The notes: generated by a model from the sequence alone, not told the origin. A stretch of 64,000 nt of DNA from Ahniella affigens (GCF_003015185.1 NZ_CP027860.1:3162001-3226000), one strand, 5' to 3'. Positions 8,107 to 16,504 are shown, counted from the stretch's first letter. Numbers and translations are program-made.

Positions 8107-9618
8107 TTACCCTGCAGCCGTTTTTGGGTCAGAAACCGGGGTTTCGACCATTACCGAATCGCGACCGGCCAGCCCTGCCGTTCCTAGGGCCGTTTGGAGC
8201 AGCGCCCCGAGCTGATCTAGGGGCAATTCGGTCTGCAGCTGCGCCAGGCGCGCGAGCAGTTCGTCATAGCTCTGCGACGCATTGACGGCCGCTTCGATCG
8301 TCGCGAGCCAGTCACCCATTGGCGCAGCTGCCTCGCTGGCCAGCAATGCCGCGAGCTGGTCGGCAAGGTCCGGCTGATCGCCATCTGCGAAATCTGCGGC
8401 AGCCGGTGCCGCTGGTTGCGCTGCCACGCTTCCCGCCGCGATAGGTTCGGGTGCCGGCGTCTTCGGCTGCCAGCCGTCGCCATACGTTTTGTGAATGTAG
8501 TCGAGCGTCGGGACAAAACCCAGCTTCAACACCTTTTCGTCGCGCGCTGCGATCTGATCCAAGTCTTCGGGCTCTTCAATGTCGCGCACGACTCGCGGCA
8601 CGTCAGCACCGGGAAAGTTCAGTCGCGTGAACCAGGTCGCCGGCCCCATCATGAACGATTCGCAGATCAAGTCGTTGTCCGCGCGAACGATGTCCTGCCG
8701 CACGTCGTGATGCACCTCGGCTTGCGACTTACTCGAACCATCCTCGCTGGTCATCGTCTGGCCGAGCACGACTTTCGCGATGGTTTCGTCCATCGTGTCA
8801 TGCAGCGCCTTATAGTCAGCGGTGCCCGACTTTGATGCCTCTAGCAACTCGATCATCATGTCCTTCGGCATGATCACGCCAGAGTCTGTCTGAATCGCAC
8901 GAACCGCCTGCAGCAGCCGCGCGCGCTCAGACGGACTTGCACCCGGGTCATACTTACCAACCGCCGTAGGGCTGCCGAACTTCTCCAGGGCAATCAGCCA
9001 AAACTTGACGCCGTTCCGCTTGAACAGCACGGGCCAATAACACCAATGCGCAAGCCCGAGCCCATACGGTTCGTCGTCATGCGAAGCCCCGGTCGCGTAG
9101 TGCCAGAAGTAGGGCGCCTCGGCCGGTACGCCCTCGGTCATGGCGTGCGGCAGCAGCAACCGCAGCCCGCCATCAGGCGCAAATCGAAACCGACGACGAT
9201 CGCGAACCTTGATCGCTTTCCAGCCGAACAACGCGCCTTGCCGCTCCCAGATCAGTTCGGCCGCAGCGAACCCATAATAAACGCCGAACAGCATGCGATC
9301 GGTGCGCGCATCCCATCCGACGTTGCGGAGCTGTGCATCGAGCGCGGCAGCCGCTTGCTTGTCGACGCGACGATCAGAAGCCGCTTCTACGCGCCAGGTG
9401 CGGGACGTGACCGCGTGGCGCCGCTGCTGAAACGTGGCGAGCACCTGCGGCTCGCTCAGGATCTGATCGTAGATCGCCAGATTGCCGCCGCCGCGCGTGC
9501 GCAGGATCGTGTCCTGAGCCAGCAGCAACGGCCCCGTATAGCCTCGCGTAATGTCCAAGCCGTCCAGCGTCGTCGCGATTTCGCGATCAAGCTCCGGCTG
9601 TTTGATGTCGTCAGTCAT
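8107..9618 (-). CDS. Portal protein (DUF935, Mu gp29-like)
   Basis: A 503-residue protein whose ATG overlaps the terminase stop by 4 bases. Recognisable DUF935 elements are TRGYTGPLLL, FLIALEKFGSPTAVGKYDPGAS, and KVVLGQTMTSEDGSS. The portal forms the dodecameric DNA channel at the head vertex. The C-terminal 120 residues are Ala/Pro-rich and poorly conserved. It is followed by a 132-base untranslated gap before the MuF gene, the only sizeable gap in this part of the late operon; the gap contains an AT-rich palindromic stretch around 8058-8075. Confidence 0.88.
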   Translation of the reverse strand: MTDDIKQPELDREIATTLDGLDITRGYTGPLLLAQDTILRTRGGGNLAIYDQILSEPQVLATFQQRRHAVTSRTWRVEAASDRRVDKQAAAALDAQLRNVGWDARTDRMLFGVYYGFAAAELIWERQGALFGWKAIKVRDRRRFRFAPDGGLRLLLPHAMTEGVPAEAPYFWHYATGASHDDEPYGLGLAHWCYWPVLFKRNGVKFWLIALEKFGSPTAVGKYDPGASPSERARLLQAVRAIQTDSGVIMPKDMMIELLEASKSGTADYKALHDTMDETIAKVVLGQTMTSEDGSSKSQAEVHHDVRQDIVRADNDLICESFMMGPATWFTRLNFPGADVPRVVRDIEEPEDLDQIAARDEKVLKLGFVPTLDYIHKTYGDGWQPKTPAPEPIAAGSVAAQPAAPAAADFADGDQPDLADQLAALLASEAAAPMGDWLATIEAAVNASQSYDELLARLAQLQTELPLDQLGALLQTALGTAGLAGRDSVMVETPVSDPKTAAG

Positions 9619-10979
9619 GCGAACCCCACAAAGTCATTGCTGCCGGCAACCGTTCCGAAGCCGTCTTCCGTCACTGCATTGGCATCTGCAGTGGCGCGGG
9701 TGCCCGCTGATTGGAAGTCGATTTCACCGCCACCGAAATCAGCCGCTGCAATCCCGAGAAAGATCGCCCAGGCACGATCCGCATGTCCGCCCGCGTCACG
9801 TTCCGCGACAAACCGCACCGCACCGGTTGCCGTTGTTTCGCGCTTGAGCTTATGCAGATCGGAACGCAGCGGCAGGTCGCCCATCGGGATTCGGACGCGG
9901 CGATCCTCGAACGATTGCTTGCCCTTTGTCGCCAAGTCCTGCTTGGCTGGAGCCGTAAACATCACGCCGTGAACGCGCGAATCGCCATAGCGTCGTTTCG
10001 CATCCTCGACGGGCTTCATACCCATGCCCGTCTGATCCATCCAACACGCCATGACTCGGTAGCGCTTCATCACGCCGTCGAGCAACTCATCTTGTTCGGC
10101 AAAAGAGATTCGGCGCGCGACGATCAACTCGCGCAGCCAAAGCACATCCCCGACTCGCTCAAACACCGCGATCACAAACAAGTCACGAACCGCCGCGATA
10201 TCGATGCCGACATAGCACGGTCCGCCCTGATACTGCGATGCGTCACCGGCCTGGTCGTGCTCCGCGGCGTTGATCAGGTCGAAGCTCAGCCAAGCGCTGG
10301 CCTCATCCATCCAGTTGAGTTCGAACTCTTGCGCCCAGATGTCTGGATCGTTCAGCGCCGCCTTGAGCTCTTCAATGTTGCGTGGCAACCCGTCGCGCAC
10401 GGCCTGGCAGATATCGCACGTCTGGCGATACCATGCCGAGTCCTTGCCGGTCATGATTTCGTAAAACTTGTTGTTCTTGCCGTTCGGCGTCGACACGACG
10501 CGGAGTTTCAGACCGGGTTTGCTGATGACCGGGAACAACGCGCCCCATATTTTTTTCGAGTCAGCATGGAACGCGAATTCGTCGAGAAAGCAATTGGCGC
10601 TGAAGCCGCGCGCCGTGTCCGGGTTCGCCGGCAACGCCGTGATTCGAGAGCCGCCGGGCAGAATGACTTCAAGCTGCTTGTATGTCCCTTGATCCCCGAC
10701 GAACTCGCTCTCTAGCGACTCGATGCCCAGGCTGTACGCTTGCGCGTGTCGCTTGATGCCTTCCTCCATCGCTTCGCGCGCCTGGCGCTCGCCGCGCGAT
10801 AGGATGACCCAACGCTCGGCGCGTCCCTCGACGGCTGCACCAAAACAGTCGTCGACGATTTCCAGCGTCGTCGTGAACGTCTTGCCCGACTGACGCGAGA
10901 ACATGCCCGCTTTGAAGCGGCTCCGGTTTAGGAACCACTGCAGTTGGTAGGGATAAAGCGGGACGGCTGCTGTGCTCAT
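9615..10979 (-). CDS. Terminase large subunit (Mu gp28-like)
   Basis: A 454-residue packaging ATPase/nuclease. The N-terminus PYQLQWFLNRSRFKAGMFSRQSGKT carries the deviant Walker A (SRQSGKT, residues 28-34), followed by an ATPase core with ANPDTARGF and NCFLDEFAF (Walker B). The nuclease half contains CYVGIDIAAVRDLFV and CWMDQTGMG with acidic residues. It overlaps the small terminase gene by 4 bases. In Mu the protein cuts host DNA beyond the right end during headful packaging. Confidence 0.92.
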   Translation of the reverse strand: MSTAAVPLYPYQLQWFLNRSRFKAGMFSRQSGKTFTTTLEIVDDCFGAAVEGRAERWVILSRGERQAREAMEEGIKRHAQAYSLGIESLESEFVGDQGTYKQLEVILPGGSRITALPANPDTARGFSANCFLDEFAFHADSKKIWGALFPVISKPGLKLRVVSTPNGKNNKFYEIMTGKDSAWYRQTCDICQAVRDGLPRNIEELKAALNDPDIWAQEFELNWMDEASAWLSFDLINAAEHDQAGDASQYQGGPCYVGIDIAAVRDLFVIAVFERVGDVLWLRELIVARRISFAEQDELLDGVMKRYRVMACWMDQTGMGMKPVEDAKRRYGDSRVHGVMFTAPAKQDLATKGKQSFEDRRVRIPMGDLPLRSDLHKLKRETTATGAVRFVAERDAGGHADRAWAIFLGIAAADFGGGEIDFQSAGTRATADANAVTEDGFGTVAGSNDFVGFA

Positions 10980-11527
10980 CGGATGCCGTACACTTCCTCG
11001 CGAATCTTGCGCAAGGTCTCGGCGTCGATGCCGCCCTTCTTTTCCATCGTCGCCAGCTTCGCCTTCTGCTCAGCCGCCATGCGTTCGCGCGTGTCACGCT
11101 CGATGGCCTGCCGTTCAGTGCGCGACAGTTTCTTGGCTTCGATGGCATGGCGGGCAGCGATCGCGAGCTTGCGCGCTTCGTCGATCGTGACTTTGCTGTC
11201 ATTCTGGTTTGCTCTCAACGCTTGGTCCGCGACCAGCGTCGTCACCGCATGGCTCAACAATTCGGCTGAACGCTCGCCAATGTCTTCGCCCAACTCCGAC
11301 ACCAAGGTGCGCGACGCTGCGTCGATTTCCCGCATGCGCCCGGCAACCTCTTCAAAGTTTTGCTGGTACCGATGCAGCGCGGATCGGCTCGGCACGTGTT
11401 CGGCGCCAAACTCTTGCGCGAGCGCCTCGCGCATCTGGTCGAGCGTCGCGTTGTTCTTTCGCATGAACGCGTCGATGCGCTTTTTCAGCGTCTCCGGCGC
11501 GCGGTCAATGCTCGACTTGCGCGGCAT
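10976..11527 (-). CDS. Terminase small subunit-like protein (DUF3486, Mu gp27-like)
   Basis: A 183-residue protein beginning MPRKSSIDRAPETLKKRID, with an N-terminal helix-turn-helix-like region (LDQMREALAQEFGAEHVPSRSALHRY) and a long helical remainder. This is the DUF3486 pattern found directly before the large terminase in Mu-like phages, where it is taken to recognise the packaging site. Neighbouring overlaps of 1 and 4 bases place it firmly in the late operon. Confidence 0.87.
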   Translation of the reverse strand: MPRKSSIDRAPETLKKRIDAFMRKNNATLDQMREALAQEFGAEHVPSRSALHRYQQNFEEVAGRMREIDAASRTLVSELGEDIGERSAELLSHAVTTLVADQALRANQNDSKVTIDEARKLAIAARHAIEAKKLSRTERQAIERDTRERMAAEQKAKLATMEKKGGIDAETLRKIREEVYGIR

Positions 11528-11829
11528 CAGCGAAGCCCCGCGCGCTTGACACCAGGCACGCGCGTCTTACCAGAGACAACGTCTTGGCCGCGCTCCGTCA
11601 GCGTCAGCAGCGTGACGCCGTCTGCGACCTGCTCGGCAACCACTAAGCCCTGCTCATGAAGCCACTGGCTATCGGTCGCCACGTCATCACGTGAGCCAGG
11701 ATCGCCCATCGCATCAAGCTGTGCATAAAGGACGCTGGCGGTTGCGCGAAAAGCGTTCGCCCGATCCAGCAGCCGCAGAATGTTCAGCCGCCGCTCTTCA
11801 CGATAGAAATCATTGTAAGCCTTGCTCAC
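11527..11829 (-). CDS. Mu gp26-like small protein with winged-helix character
   Basis: A 100-residue protein with the segment RRLNILRLLDRANAFRATASVLYAQLDAMG followed by WLHEQGLVVAE and TLTERGQDVVSG, which reads like a winged helix of the kind annotated as ArsR-like or gp26 in Mu-like phages. It shares 1-4 bases with both neighbours. The exact role is unknown; its place before the terminase genes is conserved. Confidence 0.75.
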   Translation of the reverse strand: MSKAYNDFYREERRLNILRLLDRANAFRATASVLYAQLDAMGDPGSRDDVATDSQWLHEQGLVVAEQVADGVTLLTLTERGQDVVSGKTRVPGVKRAGLR

Positions 11830-12200
11830 GATTTGCCCCCTTTCATCAGAAAGTCCTGAAGTGACCGGACGATCTCGTATGTCGTCTCAGTCCGTTCTGC
11901 CAAGCCGCTAAGCTCTGATCGAATGCCCGAAAGATCGTTATGCGTTGCCAGCCCTGAAAGCCTCGCTTCGATCGCCGCAACGCGATTTCCCATCTGCGCC
12001 AGATTCTGACCCACGTTGCGTCGCTGCTCCGCTTCAGCCGTCATACGCGCGTCGAACTGCGTTTGCATCGCCTTTAACTGTGCGTCGTAAAGCTTGAAGC
12101 GGTCATCGCTGCGCGTCTTTAGGAACATCCAAACATTCAGCCCGCTGCTGGCCACAATTGCGACCACGGAAAACAGCCGAAGCCCTTCGTCAAATGTCAT
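11826..12200 (-). CDS. DUF2730 membrane-anchored coiled-coil protein (Mu gp25-like)
   Basis: A 124-residue protein with one N-terminal membrane segment (LFSVVAIVASSGLNVWMFL) and a long coiled coil (about 30-110, with Gln/Ala/Arg/Leu heptads) ending DFLMKGGKS. This is the DUF2730 pattern of Mu gp25. Overlaps both neighbours by 4 bases. Function unknown; topology suggests an inner-membrane protein with a cytoplasmic or periplasmic coiled coil. Confidence 0.8.
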   Translation of the reverse strand: MTFDEGLRLFSVVAIVASSGLNVWMFLKTRSDDRFKLYDAQLKAMQTQFDARMTAEAEQRRNVGQNLAQMGNRVAAIEARLSGLATHNDLSGIRSELSGLAERTETTYEIVRSLQDFLMKGGKS

Positions 12201-12412
12201 CGTCGGTGCCTCTCTAGTTTCTCGGCCGTGTTCGCGCAGTCGACGCAGTGCTGAGCGAATGGCACAGCGGCCAATCGCGCGTCACTGATTCGCTCACCGC
12301 ATGCAATGCAATTCGTTCGTGCCCGCGCAGCAACCGGCGTGAGAATCGCCGCGATCGATGCGGCGCGCTCTGCGTCCGCCAGGTCATTAGCGCGGTCGAC
12401 ATCATCAATCAC
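12197..12412 (-). CDS. DksA/TraR-type C4 zinc-finger protein
   Basis: A 71-residue protein with the C4 motif CIACGERISDARLAAVP followed by CVDC, the hallmark of the DksA/TraR zinc-finger family, and an N-terminal helix starting DDVDRANDLADAE. Short TraR-like proteins bind the secondary channel of RNA polymerase and mimic DksA plus ppGpp. Many Mu-like phages carry one between the spanins and gp25. The ATG overlaps the end of Rz and Rz1. Regulation of host or phage transcription is inferred from the family. Confidence 0.88.
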   Translation of the reverse strand: MIDDVDRANDLADAERAASIAAILTPVAARARTNCIACGERISDARLAAVPFAQHCVDCANTAEKLERHRR

Positions 12413-12767
12413 CGGCTCGCGTCTCCCGGCGCCACCACCGCTTCTTTTGTGCTGGCGCTGGTTGTTCCGAGATCCGCGCGTAGCGTTCCGCTTCGTCCTG
12501 CTCGCGAGTCGTCACCGCTTCCGCCAGGCGCTGCAGCCGGGCCGCGCACGTGTGGTATTGGTGCGCGACTTCGATCGCGTTCCGCAACAGCTCCGGCGCG
12601 TCCAGCTTCGTCGGGATCGGCAACTCCGGGCACAGTTGCCGCAGATTGACCGGAATCTCCGGCAGCGGCGCGGGCGGTGGAAGGGCGCAGCGCTTCGATG
12701 TAAATGCGCAGCCCGTCTGGACCAAAATCGCAGCCAGCAAGATCAGGACGCGAACTGAGATAGGCAT
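12405..12767 (-). CDS. Rz1-like outer-membrane spanin lipoprotein, nested in Rz
   Basis: Frame starting at ATG 12767 (MPISVRVLILLAAILVQTGC) with a lipobox ending in Cys, then a Pro-rich stretch (CALPPPAPLPEIP), which is the typical Rz1 layout. It lies in another frame within the Rz gene and ends 4 bases after it. About 120 residues, longer than lambda Rz1 but within the range for nested spanins. An upstream ATG at 12818 would add 17 residues before the signal. Together with Rz it should span the periplasm and fuse inner and outer membranes at lysis. Confidence 0.82.
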   Translation of the reverse strand: MPISVRVLILLAAILVQTGCAFTSKRCALPPPAPLPEIPVNLRQLCPELPIPTKLDAPELLRNAIEVAHQYHTCAARLQRLAEAVTTREQDEAERYARISEQPAPAQKKRWWRRETRAGD

Positions 12768-13086
12768 CGAGACTGGCGCGCGTTTTCGCCAAGCTGCGAT
12801 CGATTGCATTGCGGTCATGTTCTAAGCCCTCCGATATCAAAGAAAGTTTTTCTGCTGCCTGGTTGAGCTCGCGTAGCTGAACCTTGTGTTCCTCGCGTAG
12901 CCCAACGATTTCGTTGTCCTGCTCGACCACACGCGCGAGCGCTGTCGCGCCCTTCACCCAGCGCATGCCAACCCACGTGCCACCCGCAAAGCTCGCGATC
13001 GACGCGAGCAAGGCCCCGAGCAGGGCATAGCCGAGCACGGTCGTGCTCGACACCGCGGCGAATCGCCCGGCCAATTTGCCGATCAT
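12409..13086 (-). CDS. Rz-like inner-membrane spanin
   Basis: A 225-residue protein with one N-terminal membrane segment (TVLGYALLGALLASIASFAGGTWVG) followed by a coiled coil (ARVVEQDNEIVGLREEHKVQLRELNQ region), the i-spanin layout. The C-terminal third, which overlaps the Rz1 frame, is Ala/Gly/Arg/Asp-rich and low in structure, as expected where the second frame constrains it. The ATG overlaps the previous stop by 4 bases. Family by architecture; sequence divergence among spanins is high. Confidence 0.82.
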   Translation of the reverse strand: MIGKLAGRFAAVSSTTVLGYALLGALLASIASFAGGTWVGMRWVKGATALARVVEQDNEIVGLREEHKVQLRELNQAAEKLSLISEGLEHDRNAIDRSLAKTRASLDAYLSSRPDLAGCDFGPDGLRIYIEALRPSTARAAAGDSGQSAATVPGVADPDEAGRAGAVAERDRSRAPIPHVRGPAAAPGGSGDDSRAGRSGTLRADLGTTSASTKEAVVAPGDASR

Positions 13087-13388
13087 GTAACCCTCCAGCG
13101 GCGCGCGATCGAGTCGTAAACCAGCCGAGCGCCTGTTTCGATGTCCAAGTCCTTCGCCAGCCCGAAGCGATTCGCATCGGTCGACGATCCGTTTTCAGCT
13201 GCAAGCGTCAGCGTCCCGCTAACCACGCAAAGGACCAGGACGCGCTCACGGCCTTGCGCGACGATCCCTGTCAACGTGACGGGAGCGGTGCATGTCACGA
13301 AGATGATGTCCGCGTGCTCCAGTCCAGCCGGCGCCCAGTTGTGCGTCGCGGCGCCTAGCGTCGCGTCAACGCGTCCCGACAGCCTCAT
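13083..13388 (-). CDS. Tail-fibre-type beta-sandwich protein
   Basis: A 101-residue protein whose sequence (ITGIVAQGRERVLVLC type strands, then TLTLAAENGSSTDANRF and ARLVYDSIARRWRV) matches the small beta-sandwich module commonly found in phage tail and receptor-binding proteins. Overlaps both neighbours by 4 bases. Together with the genes at 13385-15038 it forms an adsorption-like module. Whether it stands alone as a subunit or is a split fibre domain is unclear. Confidence 0.6.
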   Translation of the reverse strand: MRLSGRVDATLGAATHNWAPAGLEHADIIFVTCTAPVTLTGIVAQGRERVLVLCVVSGTLTLAAENGSSTDANRFGLAKDLDIETGARLVYDSIARRWRVT

Positions 13389-13720
13389 ACGTTCACCGCG
13401 TCGGCGAATTCGCTCGGCAAGGGCTCAGCGCGCCCAGGGACGATGCGCCATGCGTGGCGCACGTATTCGTATGCCAGTGCCGCGATGTTCTCGCCCGCAT
13501 AGTGCCGCGCCAGCAGTTGCGCGAAGTTCGCACCTTCGACCGTAAACACTCGCTGCGTCACAGGCAGCCCTTCTGGATCGTCGCGATGCTCACGCGCCAC
13601 GAAGCCGTCGAGCCTTAGCACCACGATGCCGCGGTCGATGCGCATGTCGATGTGACCGAATCGCCAGTAGCTCGCAATTACTCGGTACGCCGGGATATAG
13701 ATTGAAAGCTGCAAGGCCAT
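13385..13720 (-). CDS. Hypothetical phage protein in tail-fibre module
   Basis: A 111-residue protein, starting at ATG 13720 (MALQLSIYIPAYRVIASYW). It is a compact mixed protein with strands IDRGIVVLRLDGFVA and helices NFAQLLARHYAGENIAALAYEY. No catalytic motif. It sits two bases after the putative tail fibre stop and overlaps the beta-sandwich gene by 4 bases, so it could be a fibre assembly or adaptor protein; this is only context. Confidence 0.55.
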   Translation of the reverse strand: MALQLSIYIPAYRVIASYWRFGHIDMRIDRGIVVLRLDGFVAREHRDDPEGLPVTQRVFTVEGANFAQLLARHYAGENIAALAYEYVRHAWRIVPGRAEPLPSEFADAVNV

Positions 13721-13722
13721 GA

Positions 13723-14673
13723 CTACGGCTCCACGTTGATCGTGCCGCGCTCGCTCAAGCACAGCCAATGAGTGCCATCCCAGCAGACGCGCAACAAAGC
13801 GCCGACGCTGCCAAGTTCGATGTATTTGCCCGCGGCCGTCAGTGATCCGTCAGCGCGCAGGAATCGTTCGGTTCCGAGTAAGCCAACAAGTCGCACCGCG
13901 TGAGGTTCAATGCGTAGCGCCTCGAATTCCGTCCCGTCCAAAAAAAAGTATTGATTGAGCGTCCATGTGACGAGACCCGTTGCACCACGGTTCGTCATCA
14001 ACGCGCGCAGGTTTGGTCCGACCTCGGTTGAGAAACCCATCGACGACACGCGTCTGCGAAACGTCGTCTGCGTCGGAAACTGATTACCGTTGCTCGCAAG
14101 GATGGCGACTGAAGAGCTATTGCTCACCACCTGAACCGCGCCATCGATTCCGTTGTCGAAAATCAATCCCGAGTCGTCCTTTCCGATCGCTGGCGATGAC
14201 GCGTTGCCGGCAGGCAATCGCACGGGGTTCGTGTAGCTGGTCAGACCCGACCCTGAGTTATAAACAATCGGAGCTCCCGCGAACGTGCCGCCAGCGCCGT
14301 GATATTGCAGTTGGCCAGTGGTGCCACCGGGTACAGCCGCGACATCGCCCGGGACCCAACCACCCACCGTCCACTTCGGCACCTGGCCAACGGCTGCGCC
14401 ACTCTGCTCGATTGAGCTCAGCGGCTGCGTGCCGGTATGTGTAGCACGATCGCGCAGTTGCGCATCTGACGCATTCGCTGTCGCTCCAGACGCGACACCA
14501 TCAAGCTTTTGCTTATCCGTCTGCGACATGAACCCTGGCGCAGAAGTTGTCGCGTTCGGATGTGGATGTGGCGGCACCGAGCTCGGTGCCGCTTGATCAC
14601 GCAGCAACACCACGCCGCCCGATTCGCGCCGCATATACACGACCCGGCGATTGATCAGCACGCCCAAGCTCAT
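13723..14673 (-). CDS. Putative tail fibre / receptor-binding protein
   Basis: A 316-residue protein with the fibre signature HPHPNATTSAPGFMSQTDKQKLDG followed by GATANASD, known from the shafts of many phage fibres, then Gly/Ser/Thr-rich beta repeats (SGSGLTSYTNPVRLPAG) and a C-terminal domain ending in short strands (VGALLRVCWDGTHWLCLSE). Such proteins trimerise and bind the host surface. It overlaps the next upstream gene by 4 bases. Unusually it lies inside the lysis cassette instead of at the end of the tail operon. Confidence 0.78.
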   Translation of the reverse strand: MSLGVLINRRVVYMRRESGGVVLLRDQAAPSSVPPHPHPNATTSAPGFMSQTDKQKLDGVASGATANASDAQLRDRATHTGTQPLSSIEQSGAAVGQVPKWTVGGWVPGDVAAVPGGTTGQLQYHGAGGTFAGAPIVYNSGSGLTSYTNPVRLPAGNASSPAIGKDDSGLIFDNGIDGAVQVVSNSSSVAILASNGNQFPTQTTFRRRVSSMGFSTEVGPNLRALMTNRGATGLVTWTLNQYFFLDGTEFEALRIEPHAVRLVGLLGTERFLRADGSLTAAGKYIELGSVGALLRVCWDGTHWLCLSERGTINVEP

Positions 14674-15038
14674 ACACGCACCCGAAACTCGCGCTTGCCG
14701 ATTGCGCTGTAAAGCAGGGTCCCACTGCCGTCGAATACTTCCAGCGCATACGCATGAGTGCCTGCCGGCACAGACCCATGGGCTGGAGTCATCGCGCCCG
14801 TTTGGATCGCAACCGTTCCAGCCGTGCCTCCGAGCACGACGCCACCGTTCGCTGTTGTCGCCTCGATCAGCAGCACGCCATTCTCATCGCGCGAGCGCAA
14901 CGCGAAGCGTGCAGTGAATCCCGTCAGGTCAAGCGGCATCGTCATTGATGCGTCTTCAAACAGTTCGAAGGTCTCCTTGACCGGGAGACCTGCGACATTG
15001 CCGTCCGTGCCGACGTAGTCAATCCGAGCCTGATACAT
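14670..15038 (-). CDS. BppU-like baseplate/tail-tip protein
   Basis: A 122-residue protein starting at ATG 15038, one base into the stop of the transglycosylase gene. The sequence FELFEDASMTMPLDLTGFTARFALRSR followed by GGVVLGG and VPAGTHAYALEVFDGSGTLLYSAIGKREFRV has the strand pattern of the BppU N-terminal / phage baseplate upper protein family. Likely links the fibre to the tail tip. Assignment from pattern only. Confidence 0.6.
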   Translation of the reverse strand: MYQARIDYVGTDGNVAGLPVKETFELFEDASMTMPLDLTGFTARFALRSRDENGVLLIEATTANGGVVLGGTAGTVAIQTGAMTPAHGSVPAGTHAYALEVFDGSGTLLYSAIGKREFRVRV

Positions 15039-15751
15039 CAGGGCGCGTCCGCTTTCGCGCACACCGGCACGCCGTCCCAGCCTGCCGCGATGTATGCGTG
15101 TTCCAGAATGGTCAGAATGCGGCGTGGGTAGCTCCGATTCTCTTTCATCGCCCACGCCGCACGCCCTGATGTCAGCTCGACATGACCGAACCAGCGACGC
15201 GGATCGTTGCCCGCTAGGCGCGCAGCCTTTATGTCGCGATTAAGCCACCCTAAACCGCCGTTGTAAGCGGATAGAACCATTGCCCATTCATCGCAGCCCG
15301 GTTCCGCATCAATGCGGTCCATGAGCCACTTGTCGTAACGCACCGCGCAGCGAATCGCCCAGCCGGTGTCCCAGGGATCAGCCGAGCCGCAATCTTCCGG
15401 AAAAACGGTCGCGATCCATTTCGCAGTGGCTGGCGTGAACTGAGCCAGGCCCTGCGCATACGGCGATTCTGCCGTCGCACGCCACGCGCTTTCCTGATGA
15501 ATCTGCGCCGCGATCCGAGCAGGCGACGCATCCAAGCCAAACACTGCGACCGTCTCGCGCTCGATGGCAAGGCGATACTGCACCGAGTGCTCCGGAATCT
15601 GCACCTTATTGGCGCGCGGGGTTTTGCTCGCCGCATGCGCTTCAGGCGCTGGCAGGCCGATCGCCAACACGACGACGATCAGAATCCACCCCAGCGCGAT
15701 CAGTCCGAGAATGCCGGCCGTGATTCGATTGTTGCGGCTCCAGTTCGCCAT
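15038..15751 (-). CDS. Lytic transglycosylase endolysin with N-terminal membrane anchor
   Basis: A 237-residue protein from ATG 15751. Residues 11-33 form a hydrophobic signal-anchor (GILGLIALGWILIVVVLAIGL) followed by AHAASK, possibly a signal-anchor-release sequence. The catalytic domain shows the SLT motif IHQESAW (Glu87), AQGLAQFTPAT and SAYNGGLGWLN, as in Slt/MltC-type goose-lysozyme-like enzymes that cleave the MurNAc-GlcNAc bond. Placed right after the holin gene, so its role in host lysis is strongly supported. Confidence 0.88.
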   Translation of the reverse strand: MANWSRNNRITAGILGLIALGWILIVVVLAIGLPAPEAHAASKTPRANKVQIPEHSVQYRLAIERETVAVFGLDASPARIAAQIHQESAWRATAESPYAQGLAQFTPATAKWIATVFPEDCGSADPWDTGWAIRCAVRYDKWLMDRIDAEPGCDEWAMVLSAYNGGLGWLNRDIKAARLAGNDPRRWFGHVELTSGRAAWAMKENRSYPRRILTILEHAYIAAGWDGVPVCAKADAP

Positions 15752-15762
15752 GGCGCGCGCCC

Positions 15763-16077
15763 TTACGGCAACAACGATGCGCCGATGAGCGCGGCCCCGA
15801 CGATCCACGCGCGCCGCTTCTCAGCAGCGCCTCGCGCGATGCCGTCCAAGCGGTGCGGCCGAGACTCGGCCCGGAAGCTCAGACGGTCCACCCAGTAGCC
15901 AACATAACCACCGAGCGCAAGTTTGCTGATGCCCCAAATCGTCAGGCCCACTTTCGCGGGAGCCAAAAAGATCACGATCGAGAACGCGATCACGAACACC
16001 AGCAAAAGCGGCGACGCGCGCAGCTTGTCAGCGATCGGGCCCAGCTCGGCTTTCAGTTTGTTCGAATCCAGTGACAC
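15763..16077 (-). CDS. Holin-like membrane protein
   Basis: A 104-residue protein; GTG at 16077 with an AGGTG site upstream is the likely start. Two hydrophobic segments are visible (LLLVFVIAFSIVIFLAPA and GLTIWGISKLALGGYVGYWV) plus a third weak one at the C-terminus (WIVGAALIGASLL). It resembles the putative 2/3-transmembrane holins of B3-like phages, with the segment DRLSFRAESRPHRLDG between membrane segments. The transglycosylase gene follows after 11 bases. Confidence 0.78.
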   Translation of the reverse strand: MSLDSNKLKAELGPIADKLRASPLLLVFVIAFSIVIFLAPAKVGLTIWGISKLALGGYVGYWVDRLSFRAESRPHRLDGIARGAAEKRRAWIVGAALIGASLLP

Positions 16078-16210
16078 AAAGCACCTCGCAGAAAATGAGA
16101 TGCCGGGCGGACCAGTGGGAGCCGATTGTCGCCCGGCGAAGCCGCGATTGCGGCGTGCCGGGATAGTGCAGCGCATAGCTTGCGCCGGGAGATTCAGACT
16201 CTTGAACGCG

Positions 16211-16236
16211 AAAGCCCCGCATTGCGCGGGGCCTTT
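16211..16236 (-). terminator. Hairpin with short U-tract, likely terminator
   Basis: A perfect 7-bp stem (GCCCCGC / GCGGGGC, 16214-16232) with a 5-base loop lies 30 bases after the stop of the minus-strand gene at 16265. Short T runs flank it on both strands, so it may act in both directions. It separates the cargo genes from the holin. Confidence 0.6.
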
Positions 16237-16264
16237 TCAGTATAGCGCTGCGGCCTGCTGCAGC

Positions 16265-16504
16265 CTATTCGTAAGGTACTTTGAACGTGTCTTGCGGATC
16301 CGTAGGTGCGGGCCGGAGTTGCTGTGGCGGCACGTATGCACCCGATGAATGGCAAACCTGCAGACCGTGTTGCGGTCCTGATAGGTGCCGATTGAGCTCG
16401 TAAAGACGCTCATCATTTGAAAAAGTAATGGACACGCTGACAACCGGCACGAGTCGTCGGCAGCTAGGGCATAGCGCCCACATGTCCGGCTTAAATTCGC
16501 TCAT
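16265..16504 (-). CDS. Small Cys-containing hypothetical protein
   Basis: A 79-residue protein with start ATG 16504 preceded by GGGAG. It has a CPSC pair at residues 12-15 and later Cys/His residues (VCHSSG), suggesting a small metal-binding fold, although a full C4 set is not evident. It lies between a lipoprotein and the holin in the cargo stretch. No function recognised. Confidence 0.6.
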   Translation of the reverse strand: MSEFKPDMWALCPSCRRLVPVVSVSITFSNDERLYELNRHLSGPQHGLQVCHSSGAYVPPQQLRPAPTDPQDTFKVPYE

